Made by a program: the position numbers and the translations under genes
Part shown: positions 15,735 through 23,362 of the stretch, piece by piece
How the letters are laid out: each line of letters opens with the position of its first letter
How positions within the stretch are numbered: the stretch's first letter is position 1
Source: JBBQKP01 sp038326995
GTDB lineage: Bacteria; Planctomycetota; Phycisphaerae; Tepidisphaerales; Tepidisphaeraceae
NCBI GenBank assembly: GCA_038326995.1
Contig: JBBQKP010000010.1
Location: 1 to 33,100 of the forward strand
Reading direction: 5' to 3'
DNA length: 33,100 nt
Notes under the pieces: generated by a model
What the model was told of the DNA's origin: nothing
The model's database searches: none
Seen by the model: the letters and a program-made list of their open reading frames with translations, nothing else

Positions 15735-18041
15735 ATGACTAAATCGCGACGCAGCGTGCGGAATCATCGCCGGTTCGGGAATGGTCTTTCCAGGGCGGTT
15801 GCCGAATCTCTGGAAGGCAGACAATATTTCGCGAGCTATTTCGTTGACGCATCTGCGCTAACCAATGGGAACGGCTCGACGGGTTCGCCTTTCAAGACGA
15901 TACAGGCGGCCGCGAACGTGGTGAGCGCTGGCGATGACGTCAACGTCAGGCCCGGCACTTACAACGAGAAGGTCGTGGTGTCTCGCTCGGGCGCGGCTGG
16001 CAAACCGATCACGTTCCGCGCGTCGGGCGGCGTCGTGACAGTGACCAGTGCCGCAGTCGCCATGTGGCAATCGGTGATCGACATTCGCGGCGACCACATC
16101 ACCTTCGACGGCATCAATGTTCGCGACAGCAATTGGTACGGCTATAAGATCGAGGGCAACTCCCTCGCAGATCGCACGACGAATGTGACGATCAAGAATG
16201 CCCTGACCCAGCGGACTTTTGCCTCAGGAATTTTCGTTAAAATCGCCGGGCAGATTTTGGTGTTGAACAACAAGATTCAGGACGCGTGCATCTCGCCGGT
16301 GTCGACGGACAATACTCAGGAATGCATCACTTTCACCGAGACCGACGGATTTGAAATCGCGGGCAATGAGATCTGGAACAGTATTGGCAACAACGGTCCG
16401 TCGAACGGGGGCGAGGGGATCGACGCCAAGGGAAGTTCGAGCAACGGGCTGATCCGCGACAACCTGATTCGCGACCTGGGTGATACCGGAATCTATCTCG
16501 ACTCCGGCAGCAAGCAGGGCACAGGCACCGCCGACGATCGACCGATGGCGAACATCACGGTGACGCGCAACATCGTTCGCAACGTCTTTCACGGGATCGC
16601 GCTGGCGAGTGAATTGGGCGGAACCGCCCAGAACATCTCCATCAGCAACAATCTGGTTTACGACTGCCTCATGAACGGGATCGTCATCGCGGGTTGGAAC
16701 GATAACGGCCCGCGGAACGGCGTGCTGATCGCCAACAACACCGTGTATCGCTGCGGTTTTGGAAACGTCTCCACGACCTGGGGAGGCGGCATCGACGTTC
16801 AGACTGCGAATTACACGAACATTCGAATCTTGAACAACATCGCCAGCGGGAATGAGTCGTGGCAAATCGCACGCACGGCGAACGCGAACGCACCAGCGGG
16901 CCAGCTCACCGTCGCCGGGAATGTCTCATTCGGCCCTTCGCTGACGTACTGGTTTCCGGTCATCGGCACTCCGGGACTGAATCAGGATCCGCAATTCGTC
17001 AACCCCGCTGCGGGCGATTTTCGCTTGCGGTCGACAAGCTCGGCGATCAATTTCGGCGTCGCCACTGAAGCGCCGACGGTCGACCTTCAAAACTTGCAAC
17101 GATTTGCCGCGCCCGACGCGGGTGCTTACGAGTTTGTTCCCTCGGCCCCGGCTTCGCTTTCGCTGACGCTCGCGAGCGATACGGGTGTGGCCGGCGACAG
17201 TCGCACGAGGCTAAATAATGCGACGCCTGCGCAGGCGCCATCGTTCACGATCACGGGCGTGCTGGCCGGGTCAACCGTCCGCGTGTTCGCGGGCGACGTT
17301 CAGATCGGCTCCGCCGTCGCGTCGGGCACGACACTAACCCTGACCACCAACGGCGCGACGACCATCCCCGACGGGTCCGCCTCCATCACAGCAACCCAAA
17401 CCTTCGCCGGCGCGCCTTCGACTTCGTCCGGCGTACTGGCGATCAACGTGGACTCCAAACCGCCCAGTCTTGTCGGCACCCCGGCGATCAACACCGGCGC
17501 CGGGCAGGCCGCGTCGCGGTCGCAGGTCCGCACGATCACATGGACGTTGAGCGAGCCGGTAACCGCCTTCATCGGCAGTTTCGTCCTGAAAAACATGGAC
17601 ACGGGCGCACAAGTAAGCCTTGCCTCACGCATCGTTTCCCTGAGTGGAAATGTCGTGACGGTCGATCTGGATCGGCCCGGCGTGGATTCGGGCTCGGCGC
17701 TTTTCCTGCCCGATGCGAACTACGAACTTGCACTGCTGCCCTCTACGACTGACACCGCCGGAAACACGATCGACGCGAACAACGACGGCGTCTCGGGCGA
17801 AACCGCTCGCTTCCGATTCTTTAAGCTGCAGGGCGATTTCAACGGCGATCGCCGCGTCAGCAATGCGGACTTTCTCATCTGGAAATCGGTTTACAACCGA
17901 AATGTCGGCGGCGCGTCCAGCGTCGATCCCGCTTTCGATCTCAACGGAAGCGGTCGGGTCACCAACGCCGACTATCTCATCTGGAAAACCCGCTTCAACA
18001 GACGCGTGGCAACCATGGCCGACGGTTTGTTGTTTTCATAA
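15735..18041 (+). CDS. Secreted beta-helix protein with C-terminal type I dockerin-like domain
   Basis: This 768-residue protein opens with a planctomycete-type export region (RRFGNGLSRAVAESLEGRQY), where the SLEGR motif stands before the mature part. A DUF1565-type beta-helix spans about residues 35-470, starting YFVDASALTNGNGSTGSPF and VRPGTYNEKVVV, with repeated NN turns. One or two Ig-like beta-sandwich modules (about 475-690) follow. Residues 698-757 contain two EF-hand-like loops, GDFNGDRRVSNADF and DLNGSGRVTNADY, each followed by LIWK. This is the duplicated calcium-binding arrangement of a dockerin. It is probably a lyase-like or glycan-binding protein that docks to a cohesin partner. 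A PEP-CTERM gene with a cohesin-like body starts only 17 bases downstream. Enzyme activity is not demonstrated by any residue I can name. Confidence 0.9.
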   Translation: MTKSRRSVRNHRRFGNGLSRAVAESLEGRQYFASYFVDASALTNGNGSTGSPFKTIQAAANVVSAGDDVNVRPGTYNEKVVVSRSGAAGKPITFRASGGVVTVTSAAVAMWQSVIDIRGDHITFDGINVRDSNWYGYKIEGNSLADRTTNVTIKNALTQRTFASGIFVKIAGQILVLNNKIQDACISPVSTDNTQECITFTETDGFEIAGNEIWNSIGNNGPSNGGEGIDAKGSSSNGLIRDNLIRDLGDTGIYLDSGSKQGTGTADDRPMANITVTRNIVRNVFHGIALASELGGTAQNISISNNLVYDCLMNGIVIAGWNDNGPRNGVLIANNTVYRCGFGNVSTTWGGGIDVQTANYTNIRILNNIASGNESWQIARTANANAPAGQLTVAGNVSFGPSLTYWFPVIGTPGLNQDPQFVNPAAGDFRLRSTSSAINFGVATEAPTVDLQNLQRFAAPDAGAYEFVPSAPASLSLTLASDTGVAGDSRTRLNNATPAQAPSFTITGVLAGSTVRVFAGDVQIGSAVASGTTLTLTTNGATTIPDGSASITATQTFAGAPSTSSGVLAINVDSKPPSLVGTPAINTGAGQAASRSQVRTITWTLSEPVTAFIGSFVLKNMDTGAQVSLASRIVSLSGNVVTVDLDRPGVDSGSALFLPDANYELALLPSTTDTAGNTIDANNDGVSGETARFRFFKLQGDFNGDRRVSNADFLIWKSVYNRNVGGASSVDPAFDLNGSGRVTNADYLIWKTRFNRRVATMADGLLFS

Positions 18042-18058
18042 CTGAGGAAAAAACACAC

Positions 18059-18694
18059 ATGACATTGCCAAAACTTACATGCTTTCTAATCGGACTGACT
18101 CTGGTCGCGTTCTTTAATCAATCAGTGTCGGCGGCGATGATCCTTACCTTGCGACCCACTGCAGGAGTTACGGTGCAGGCCGGTGATCTGGCTGCGATCC
18201 AACTGTTCCTGACCGGCGCGCGGCCGACTGTAGTGGCGTCGGTCGAACTGGAATTCACACCGTTGACGGGCGGCGCACAATTCACAACCGTCGCGCCGAC
18301 GACGGACGGCTTCGCCGAAGCGGCTTTGACCAGCAGCGGCGGCGCTTTGGATACAGTCACAGACGGTTCGCTGCTCGATAACACGTTGCTGGGATTTGCC
18401 GCCGGAACCAGCATCACGGGCATTCCGATCGGTAGCGAGGACCTGCTGCTTGGAACGTTGTGGGTGCAGACGCCCGCGGGCGTGGCGGCGAGCTATCAGG
18501 TTAATATTGACTTCGCGGAAATCTTGAGCGACACGATTGCCACGCTCCCGGTCACGACCAGCGGCCTGACCGTGCAGGCGGTGATTCCAGAGCCGACGAC
18601 CTTGTGTGCGATCGGCATCGCCTTGGGCTGCATGGGCCTGTCGCGAAGGAGTCGCCAGCCGCGGCGCAATTATCAGATAGGATTTGTGAAGTAA
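18059..18694 (+). CDS. PEP-CTERM protein with cohesin-like beta-sandwich body
   Basis: TGAGGAAA lies about ten bases upstream of the ATG. The 211-residue product has a signal peptide (KLTCFLIGLTLVAFF, cut after SVSA). Its compact 150-residue body has the strand pattern of cohesins: V.V.AGDLAAIQLFLTG near the front, a middle region with VASVELEFTP, and LLLGTLWVQTPAG before a last strand. It closes with IPEPTTLCAIGIALG and RRSRQPRR, a PEP-CTERM/exosortase signal (PEP at 177-179), then nine extra residues. The cohesin relation is inferred from pattern and from its position right after a dockerin gene. If true, it would anchor that partner at the surface. An ordinary PEP-CTERM protein of unknown fold is the alternative. 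Confidence 0.85.
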   Translation: MTLPKLTCFLIGLTLVAFFNQSVSAAMILTLRPTAGVTVQAGDLAAIQLFLTGARPTVVASVELEFTPLTGGAQFTTVAPTTDGFAEAALTSSGGALDTVTDGSLLDNTLLGFAAGTSITGIPIGSEDLLLGTLWVQTPAGVAASYQVNIDFAEILSDTIATLPVTTSGLTVQAVIPEPTTLCAIGIALGCMGLSRRSRQPRRNYQIGFVK

Positions 18695-18813
18695 ACGTAT
18701 CCTTCCTATAGTCTGTAAGGTTTGAGTCCGCTTCGATGGGCCAAGCCTGTTGTATCGAAATGCCGATAAGTGAAGTAATGCGTTTGAAGATTTCCGAGTG
18801 AAAGGAATCGTTT

Positions 18814-19833
18814 TTGCGTCGAAATGTAACTGTTAAAGAGATTGCCTCGGTCCTGGGACTGTCTCAGCCGGCGGTCAGCCAAGTGCTGAACGGGACGGGT
18901 CGCATATCGGCCCAGACTCGGCAGCGCGTCTTCGCCACTGCCGAGACCATGGGTTACCGCCCGAACGCTTCGGCGCGCGCGGTGGTGACTCGCAAGACGC
19001 GTCAGGTCGGGGTGTTGGTGCTCAACAATCCTTCCGATCCCACCACCTTTCCGCACACTTACTACACCATCCTCGGCATGAACATGGCGCTGGAGGCCGC
19101 CGGATATGTGCTGTGTCTTGTCCGGCTCGGCGACGTCGAACATAGCATTGAAGGGCACTCGCGTGTCTTTCGTGAACACGTGCTCGACGGCGTGATCGTG
19201 ACGACGCAATTGCCCGCCCGATTAACGGCGAGAATTCAGGAACTGGTTCCGCGGTGCGTGTGGGCGGATACCAACGAGTGGGAGAAAACGCGCTGCATCC
19301 GTCGTGACGAGTTCGATGTGGGCAGGCGTGTGGGCGAACAAGTGGTCGCCGCGGGATACAAGGAGATCATTTACCTGTCCGAGATTCCGCAGAGTTTTGC
19401 GCCACTGCTACATTACAGCCACATCGACCGCGGTGAGGGGCTGGCGAGTATCTGCAGGGATGCGGGCATCGCGTTCAGTACGATACAAACGACATGGACA
19501 TGGATGCAGGAGCTTTGCGATCGGTTGAATCCGCAGTTGAGGCCGGATGTCGCGGTGGTCGCGAGCGATACGTTTCGCGCCCGGCTCGTTCAGCAGTCGG
19601 CGGCGTTGGGCAAGCTGTTGATCGGCCAAGACTTTGGCCTGGCCTGCTGCGACCTGGTTGGCGACGTGACGCATACGTGGCCCGACTTATCTGGAATGCT
19701 GTTCGACCGCATTGAACTGGGTGGCCGATCGGCAGAGATGATGCTGGCAATTCTAGAGGGCGGCGATCAAGAGCCGGCGTCGGTGGCTCTGAAGAGCGCA
19801 TGGTACCCTGGAACGACGCTTGCTCGTCGTTGA
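18814..19833 (+). CDS. LacI-family transcriptional regulator
   Basis: The start is TTG at 18814 with AAGGA seven bases upstream. The helix-turn-helix begins at once: VTVKEIASVLGLSQPAVSQV, then LNGTGRISAQTRQRVFATAE and the hinge region MGYRPNASARAV. The remaining 280 residues form the periplasmic-binding-protein-like sugar sensor (QVGVLVLNNPSD and DGVIVTTQLP). The 339-residue length is normal. LacI regulators of this kind usually repress glycan-use genes until a sugar binds. It is the last gene of the plus-strand surface locus, 119 bases after the PEP-CTERM gene, and faces the AraC-type gene tail to tail. Its targets may be the surface locus, the xylanase operon or the uronate operon. The ligand is unknown. 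Confidence 0.93.
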   Translation: MRRNVTVKEIASVLGLSQPAVSQVLNGTGRISAQTRQRVFATAETMGYRPNASARAVVTRKTRQVGVLVLNNPSDPTTFPHTYYTILGMNMALEAAGYVLCLVRLGDVEHSIEGHSRVFREHVLDGVIVTTQLPARLTARIQELVPRCVWADTNEWEKTRCIRRDEFDVGRRVGEQVVAAGYKEIIYLSEIPQSFAPLLHYSHIDRGEGLASICRDAGIAFSTIQTTWTWMQELCDRLNPQLRPDVAVVASDTFRARLVQQSAALGKLLIGQDFGLACCDLVGDVTHTWPDLSGMLFDRIELGGRSAEMMLAILEGGDQEPASVALKSAWYPGTTLARR

Positions 19834-19872
19834 AATCCAGGTCGACGCGTTCCATCGCAAGGCCAATGTCCT

Positions 19873-20709
19873 TTACCGAGCCAGATGCGACGAAGGCGTA
19901 GAGCCCGTCATTTTCTTAAACAGCCGACTGAAGTAATACACATCGTTGAACCCCATCAGGTCCGCCACTTCACTGACATTGTGTTCGCCTGATCGCAGCA
20001 GGCCGGCGGCGCGGCGAATTCTCGCGGTGTTCTGGTAGCGAACCACAGATGTCCCGGTTGTTTGTTGGAACAGGTCGCGAAACCTCGACGGACTGAGCTT
20101 CGCGCGGGCCGCCAGTTCATCAACCGAATACCAGCGGCCGGCGCTGCGATTCAGCAGATCAATGATTGCTTCCAACGCGGGCCGGCGCGCGCCCTTTTCA
20201 ACCGACCGGGTGGCCGAGTCGACGAAGATTCCAAGCAGGTTCATCAGAATGCCACGGCTTCGCAGTCGTCCGCCCATGGAGGGATCATGAAAGTGATGCT
20301 CCAGTTCGCGCATCGCCGCTCCGAGGTCGGTGGCTTCGTGAGGCGTCGTCACGAACGCCAGGCCGTCGATGGTCGCAGGGCGATTGTTCATGTCGTTGAG
20401 CGTGAAGCCGACGACGTTGAAGACCCACGGCCGGGCCGATTCGGTCCACGCCGAGCGAAGCGTCCGGGCGGGGAAGAGCATCATCTGCCCGCCGCCCACT
20501 GACACGCGCGTGTCGCCGCACGAGTAGTGAGCGCGTCCAGATCTGGCCCAAACCAGTGTGTGGATGCGAGGATAACTCAGCTCGCGAATTGTCCATGTTG
20601 AGGTGGTCCGTCGTTCGAAGGCGAATTCGATCGATCTGACTGCTAAATCAGTGAAATTGCCGCGTGATAAATCGGAAACATCGCGGACTGACCTGTCTGT
20701 TTCTGCCAT
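19873..20709 (-). CDS. AraC-family transcriptional regulator
   Basis: This 278-residue protein has an N-terminal cupin-like sensor domain (HTLVWARSGRAHYSCGD and GGGQMMLFPARTLRS). Its C-terminal AraC DNA-binding domain of about 100 residues carries two helix-turn-helices: YSVDELAARAKLSPSRFRDL and VSEVADLMGFNDVYYFSRLF, ending FKKMTGSTPSSH. It is probably an activator responding to a sugar or uronate. It is divergent from the six-gene catabolic operon starting at 20827, so that operon is the likely target. Convergent with the LacI gene, with 39 bases between stops. Its promoter appears to make a leaderless message. Confidence 0.93.
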   Translation of the reverse strand: MAETDRSVRDVSDLSRGNFTDLAVRSIEFAFERRTTSTWTIRELSYPRIHTLVWARSGRAHYSCGDTRVSVGGGQMMLFPARTLRSAWTESARPWVFNVVGFTLNDMNNRPATIDGLAFVTTPHEATDLGAAMRELEHHFHDPSMGGRLRSRGILMNLLGIFVDSATRSVEKGARRPALEAIIDLLNRSAGRWYSVDELAARAKLSPSRFRDLFQQTTGTSVVRYQNTARIRRAAGLLRSGEHNVSEVADLMGFNDVYYFSRLFKKMTGSTPSSHLAR

Positions 20710-20715
20710 GTTTAC

Positions 20716-20743
20716 AATATATCACGACAGGCGAAAAGTACAA
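20716..20743 (-). promoter_or_regulatory. Predicted promoter of the AraC-type gene (leaderless)
   Basis: Read on the minus strand, TTGTAC (20743-20738) and TATATT (20721-20716) are separated by 16 bases. The -10 ends six bases before the ATG at 20709, so transcription would begin at or next to the A of the start codon. No ribosome site is present upstream of this gene, consistent with a leaderless message. Confidence 0.45.
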
Positions 20744-20826
20744 AAGACAGCCGAACCGTCCATGGCCCGGTGACGATCAAGTGGTAGACTTTCATAGCGG
20801 ATCAATTTTGACACGGAGTAGAAACA

Positions 20827-21561
20827 ATGAGCACGAACGAGCGGACGGAAGGCAAGTCGATTTTTCTAAGCGGCGCGAGCGGCGGCATCGGCCGGGCGAC
20901 GGCTGTTCTGCTGGCAAAGCAGGGGGCAAAGCTTGCCCTGATGTCGCGCTCGGCGGACAAGCTCGCGGGCGTCGCCGATGAGATCGTCGCGCTCGGCGGC
21001 GTGCGCCCGATCGTCATCGCGGGCGATGTCCGCAACGAAGCCGACTGTTCCGCCGCCATCGGGCAGGCGATCAGCGGACTAGGAACCATCGACGTGTTGA
21101 TCAACAACGCCGGCATCGGCATCCCCACCGACCTCTCCACGGTCGCGACTGCCGACCTGCTCAACATGATGGAGACCAACGTCAACGGCGTGGTCTACCT
21201 CACCCGCCCCGCGCTCAAGCACATGCGCGAACGCAAGAGCGGGCACGTCGTGATGATCTCCAGCCGGGCTGGCCTGGAGTCGAACCCCACCGCGCCGCTT
21301 TACTGTGCCAGCAAGTTCGCGCTTGAGGGCTACACCGAAGGACTTCGCAAGCAGGCCGACACCTGGCGGGCTTCAGAGGGTGTGAATATCCGCGTCAGCA
21401 ACGTCCGCCCGGGCAACGTCGACAGCGGGTACTGGGGCACGCGGCAAGTGACGCGCGAGAAGTTCATGACTTGTGACGAAGTCGCCTCGGCCCTCGCGTG
21501 GGTCATCGACGCGCCGGCCAGCATGAACGTCGTCGAGTTGTCCCTCGAGTCCCGCCGCTAA
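20827..21561 (+). CDS. SDR-family NAD(P)-dependent oxidoreductase
   Basis: This 244-residue protein has the classical short-chain dehydrogenase layout. SGASGGIG (residues 15-22) is the cofactor loop, INNAGIG the NAG motif, and YCASK the catalytic Tyr-x-x-x-Lys, with Ser in MISSRAG. GGAG lies about eight bases before the ATG. It is the first gene of the catabolic operon and is followed 19 bases later by the GH105-type gene, so it probably reduces or oxidises a keto-sugar released from uronate oligomers. It resembles 3-oxoacyl-ACP-reductase-like SDRs more than the KduD type further down, so its substrate is open. It is divergent from the AraC regulator. Confidence 0.9.
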   Translation: MSTNERTEGKSIFLSGASGGIGRATAVLLAKQGAKLALMSRSADKLAGVADEIVALGGVRPIVIAGDVRNEADCSAAIGQAISGLGTIDVLINNAGIGIPTDLSTVATADLLNMMETNVNGVVYLTRPALKHMRERKSGHVVMISSRAGLESNPTAPLYCASKFALEGYTEGLRKQADTWRASEGVNIRVSNVRPGNVDSGYWGTRQVTREKFMTCDEVASALAWVIDAPASMNVVELSLESRR

Positions 21562-21580
21562 TTCCAAGAGCCAAGCCGCC

Positions 21581-22636
21581 ATGGAAACCATCGCGACCCC
21601 AACAACAATCGACACCGCGCTCAAGGCGTTTGCTCGACACCGCGAGCTCCACACGCTGGCACATTACACCGGCATCCTTTCGATGCACGGGCTGGCGCGC
21701 CTGGCAGTTTCCACCGGTGAAGCCGCTCATCTGCAGCAAGCACGAGCCGCGTTGATGCCCTTCGTCCGCGGCGGGCATACATTCAAGTGCAATTTTCCCA
21801 ACTACCACATCGGAGGAAACGGCGCCGCGCTGTTGCTCTGGAAGGGGCATCTTCCCGAAGCCGAATCTGCCTGCGAGGCGAAAGCCGAGCAGATCCTTCG
21901 GATTGCCGACCGGTCGTCTGAAGGCATTTTGTGCATGCCCGGTCAGAATCGCGATCTCATCTGGATCGACGCGGCGTTCGCGGTATCGCCGTTCCTGCTC
22001 TTCACCGGCCTGGCGCTGGACGTCAAAGAATACGTCGACGATGCCTTTCACCAGATTCACGGCTTGTACGAGCTGCTGCTCAATCGCGACAACGGCCTGC
22101 TTCACCAAAGCCGCGGATTCATCGGACACGGCAAGATCTCGCACGACCACTGGAGTCGCGGCAACGGATGGGGCCTTCTGGCTTTGGCGGAACTGGTCGC
22201 GTGGCTGCCCGAAGAGCACCGCCTGAGCCCACTGGCAAAGACCATGCTGGCGGACTTGCTGAAGGCATGCCTGAAGTTTCAAGACCCGAACGGTCTCTGG
22301 CATCAGGAGATCACGGAGCCCGAGACTTCTTACGTCGAGACGTCGGGCACGGGGCTCATTCTCTTCGCACTGGGTGTGGCGATCGAGAAGGGCGTCTTGC
22401 CGGCGAGCGACCTCGCGCACTTCGTTCGCGGGCTGGCGGGCTACGGCGGATACATCGCGCCCGACGGATCGATTTTCCACACCTGTTCCGGATGCCTCAG
22501 CCCCGTCGACGGGTCGATCGTCCAATACAAGGCCGTGCCGTCTGTGAAGAACGACCCACACGCCTTCGGCCCCGCGGTGCTTGCATTCGGGCAGGCATTT
22601 CGGCTCGGCGTCGAGTTGCCCGAAGAATTATCCTGA
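21581..22636 (+). CDS. Glycoside hydrolase family 88/105-type unsaturated uronyl hydrolase
   Basis: This 351-residue protein has the alpha6/alpha6-barrel signature of GH88/GH105 enzymes. LIWIDAAFAVSPFLLFTG gives Asp130 in the position of the catalytic acid/base. HDHWSRGNGWGLLALAEL is the highly conserved RGNGW region. YVETSGTGLILFALGVA matches the family's late 'ETS.T....Y....G' motif. These enzymes hydrate the 4,5-unsaturated uronic acid at the end of lyase products, releasing 5-keto-4-deoxyuronate. There is no signal peptide, so it acts in the cytoplasm on imported oligosaccharides. The length and motifs are more like GH105 (rhamnogalacturonyl) than GH88, but this cannot be settled by eye. 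It fits directly with the lyase and KduD downstream. Confidence 0.88.
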   Translation: METIATPTTIDTALKAFARHRELHTLAHYTGILSMHGLARLAVSTGEAAHLQQARAALMPFVRGGHTFKCNFPNYHIGGNGAALLLWKGHLPEAESACEAKAEQILRIADRSSEGILCMPGQNRDLIWIDAAFAVSPFLLFTGLALDVKEYVDDAFHQIHGLYELLLNRDNGLLHQSRGFIGHGKISHDHWSRGNGWGLLALAELVAWLPEEHRLSPLAKTMLADLLKACLKFQDPNGLWHQEITEPETSYVETSGTGLILFALGVAIEKGVLPASDLAHFVRGLAGYGGYIAPDGSIFHTCSGCLSPVDGSIVQYKAVPSVKNDPHAFGPAVLAFGQAFRLGVELPEELS

Positions 22637-22661
22637 ACACAACCCAGCGGAAAGAGGAACC

Positions 22662-23348
22662 ATGACCGACCTACCTACCCCCGATTCTCCGTACCCCATC
22701 AGCATCTCAGAAATGCGGACGCGGTATCTCCAGTTATTCACCGGTGCGGTGAACGACGTGTTGCGGTTCAAGCACAACCTGATTCACACTTGCCTGCCGG
22801 CTTCTTTCGCTCCGCTGCGCGAAGGAATGAAACTCGCCGGCCAGGCCTTCACCGTCAAAGGCGGGCCCGACATCACGACCACGGGAGAGTTTGAAACCCG
22901 CGCGAAGATGCTCGAGGCGATCGGTGTCGATACGGTCGTCGTCTGGGATTGCAGCGGCGACACCATCACCGCGCACTGGGGCGAGGTCATGACGATGGCC
23001 GTCATGCAGCGCGGGTGCAGGGGCGCCGTGGTCAACGGGATTCGCGACACGCAGGCGATTCTTGAACAGGGCTTCCCGGTGTTCCATCAATACCGCATCA
23101 GCGCCGGCATGCTCGGGCGATTCCGACTGCATCATTACATGCAGCCGATCTTGATGGGTGAGGCCACCATCAATCCGGGCGACTGGATTTTCGGCGACAT
23201 CGACGGCGTACTGGCGATCCCGCGGGCGGTCGCGTACGACGTGCTCGTCGACGCGGAAAAGCTTCTGACCAAGGAAATCGACATCAAGGAGATGGTCCGC
23301 AGCGGCATGCGTCCGACAGAAGTCGTTGCGCGCGGCGGTTACTTCTGA
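22662..23348 (+). CDS. RraA-family protein (HMG/CHA aldolase-like)
   Basis: The start at 22662 follows AAGAGGAA by about five bases, giving 228 residues. The protein has the RraA/dimethylmenaquinone-methyltransferase-like fold. Family hallmarks are AGQAFTVKGGPDI, the central WDCSGDTITAHWGEVM loop, and GCRGAVVNGIRDTQAI, where the Arg-Asp pair matches the pyruvate- and metal-binding site of HMG/CHA aldolases. NPGDWIFGDIDGVLAIP closes the domain as expected. Catalytic members cleave 4-hydroxy-2-oxo acids with a divalent metal to give pyruvate. In this operon it could be the retro-aldol step of uronate breakdown in place of a KDPG aldolase, which is inference. A non-catalytic RraA role is less likely given the retained residues. 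Confidence 0.88.
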   Translation: MTDLPTPDSPYPISISEMRTRYLQLFTGAVNDVLRFKHNLIHTCLPASFAPLREGMKLAGQAFTVKGGPDITTTGEFETRAKMLEAIGVDTVVVWDCSGDTITAHWGEVMTMAVMQRGCRGAVVNGIRDTQAILEQGFPVFHQYRISAGMLGRFRLHHYMQPILMGEATINPGDWIFGDIDGVLAIPRAVAYDVLVDAEKLLTKEIDIKEMVRSGMRPTEVVARGGYF

Positions 23349-23362
23349 TCCTGGAGACACCG

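Noticed and set aside
21503..22561. Long minus-strand open frame (about 350 codons) opposite the GH105-type gene
   Set aside because: It is antisense in GC-rich DNA, lacks a ribosome site and family motifs, while the plus strand has clear ones.
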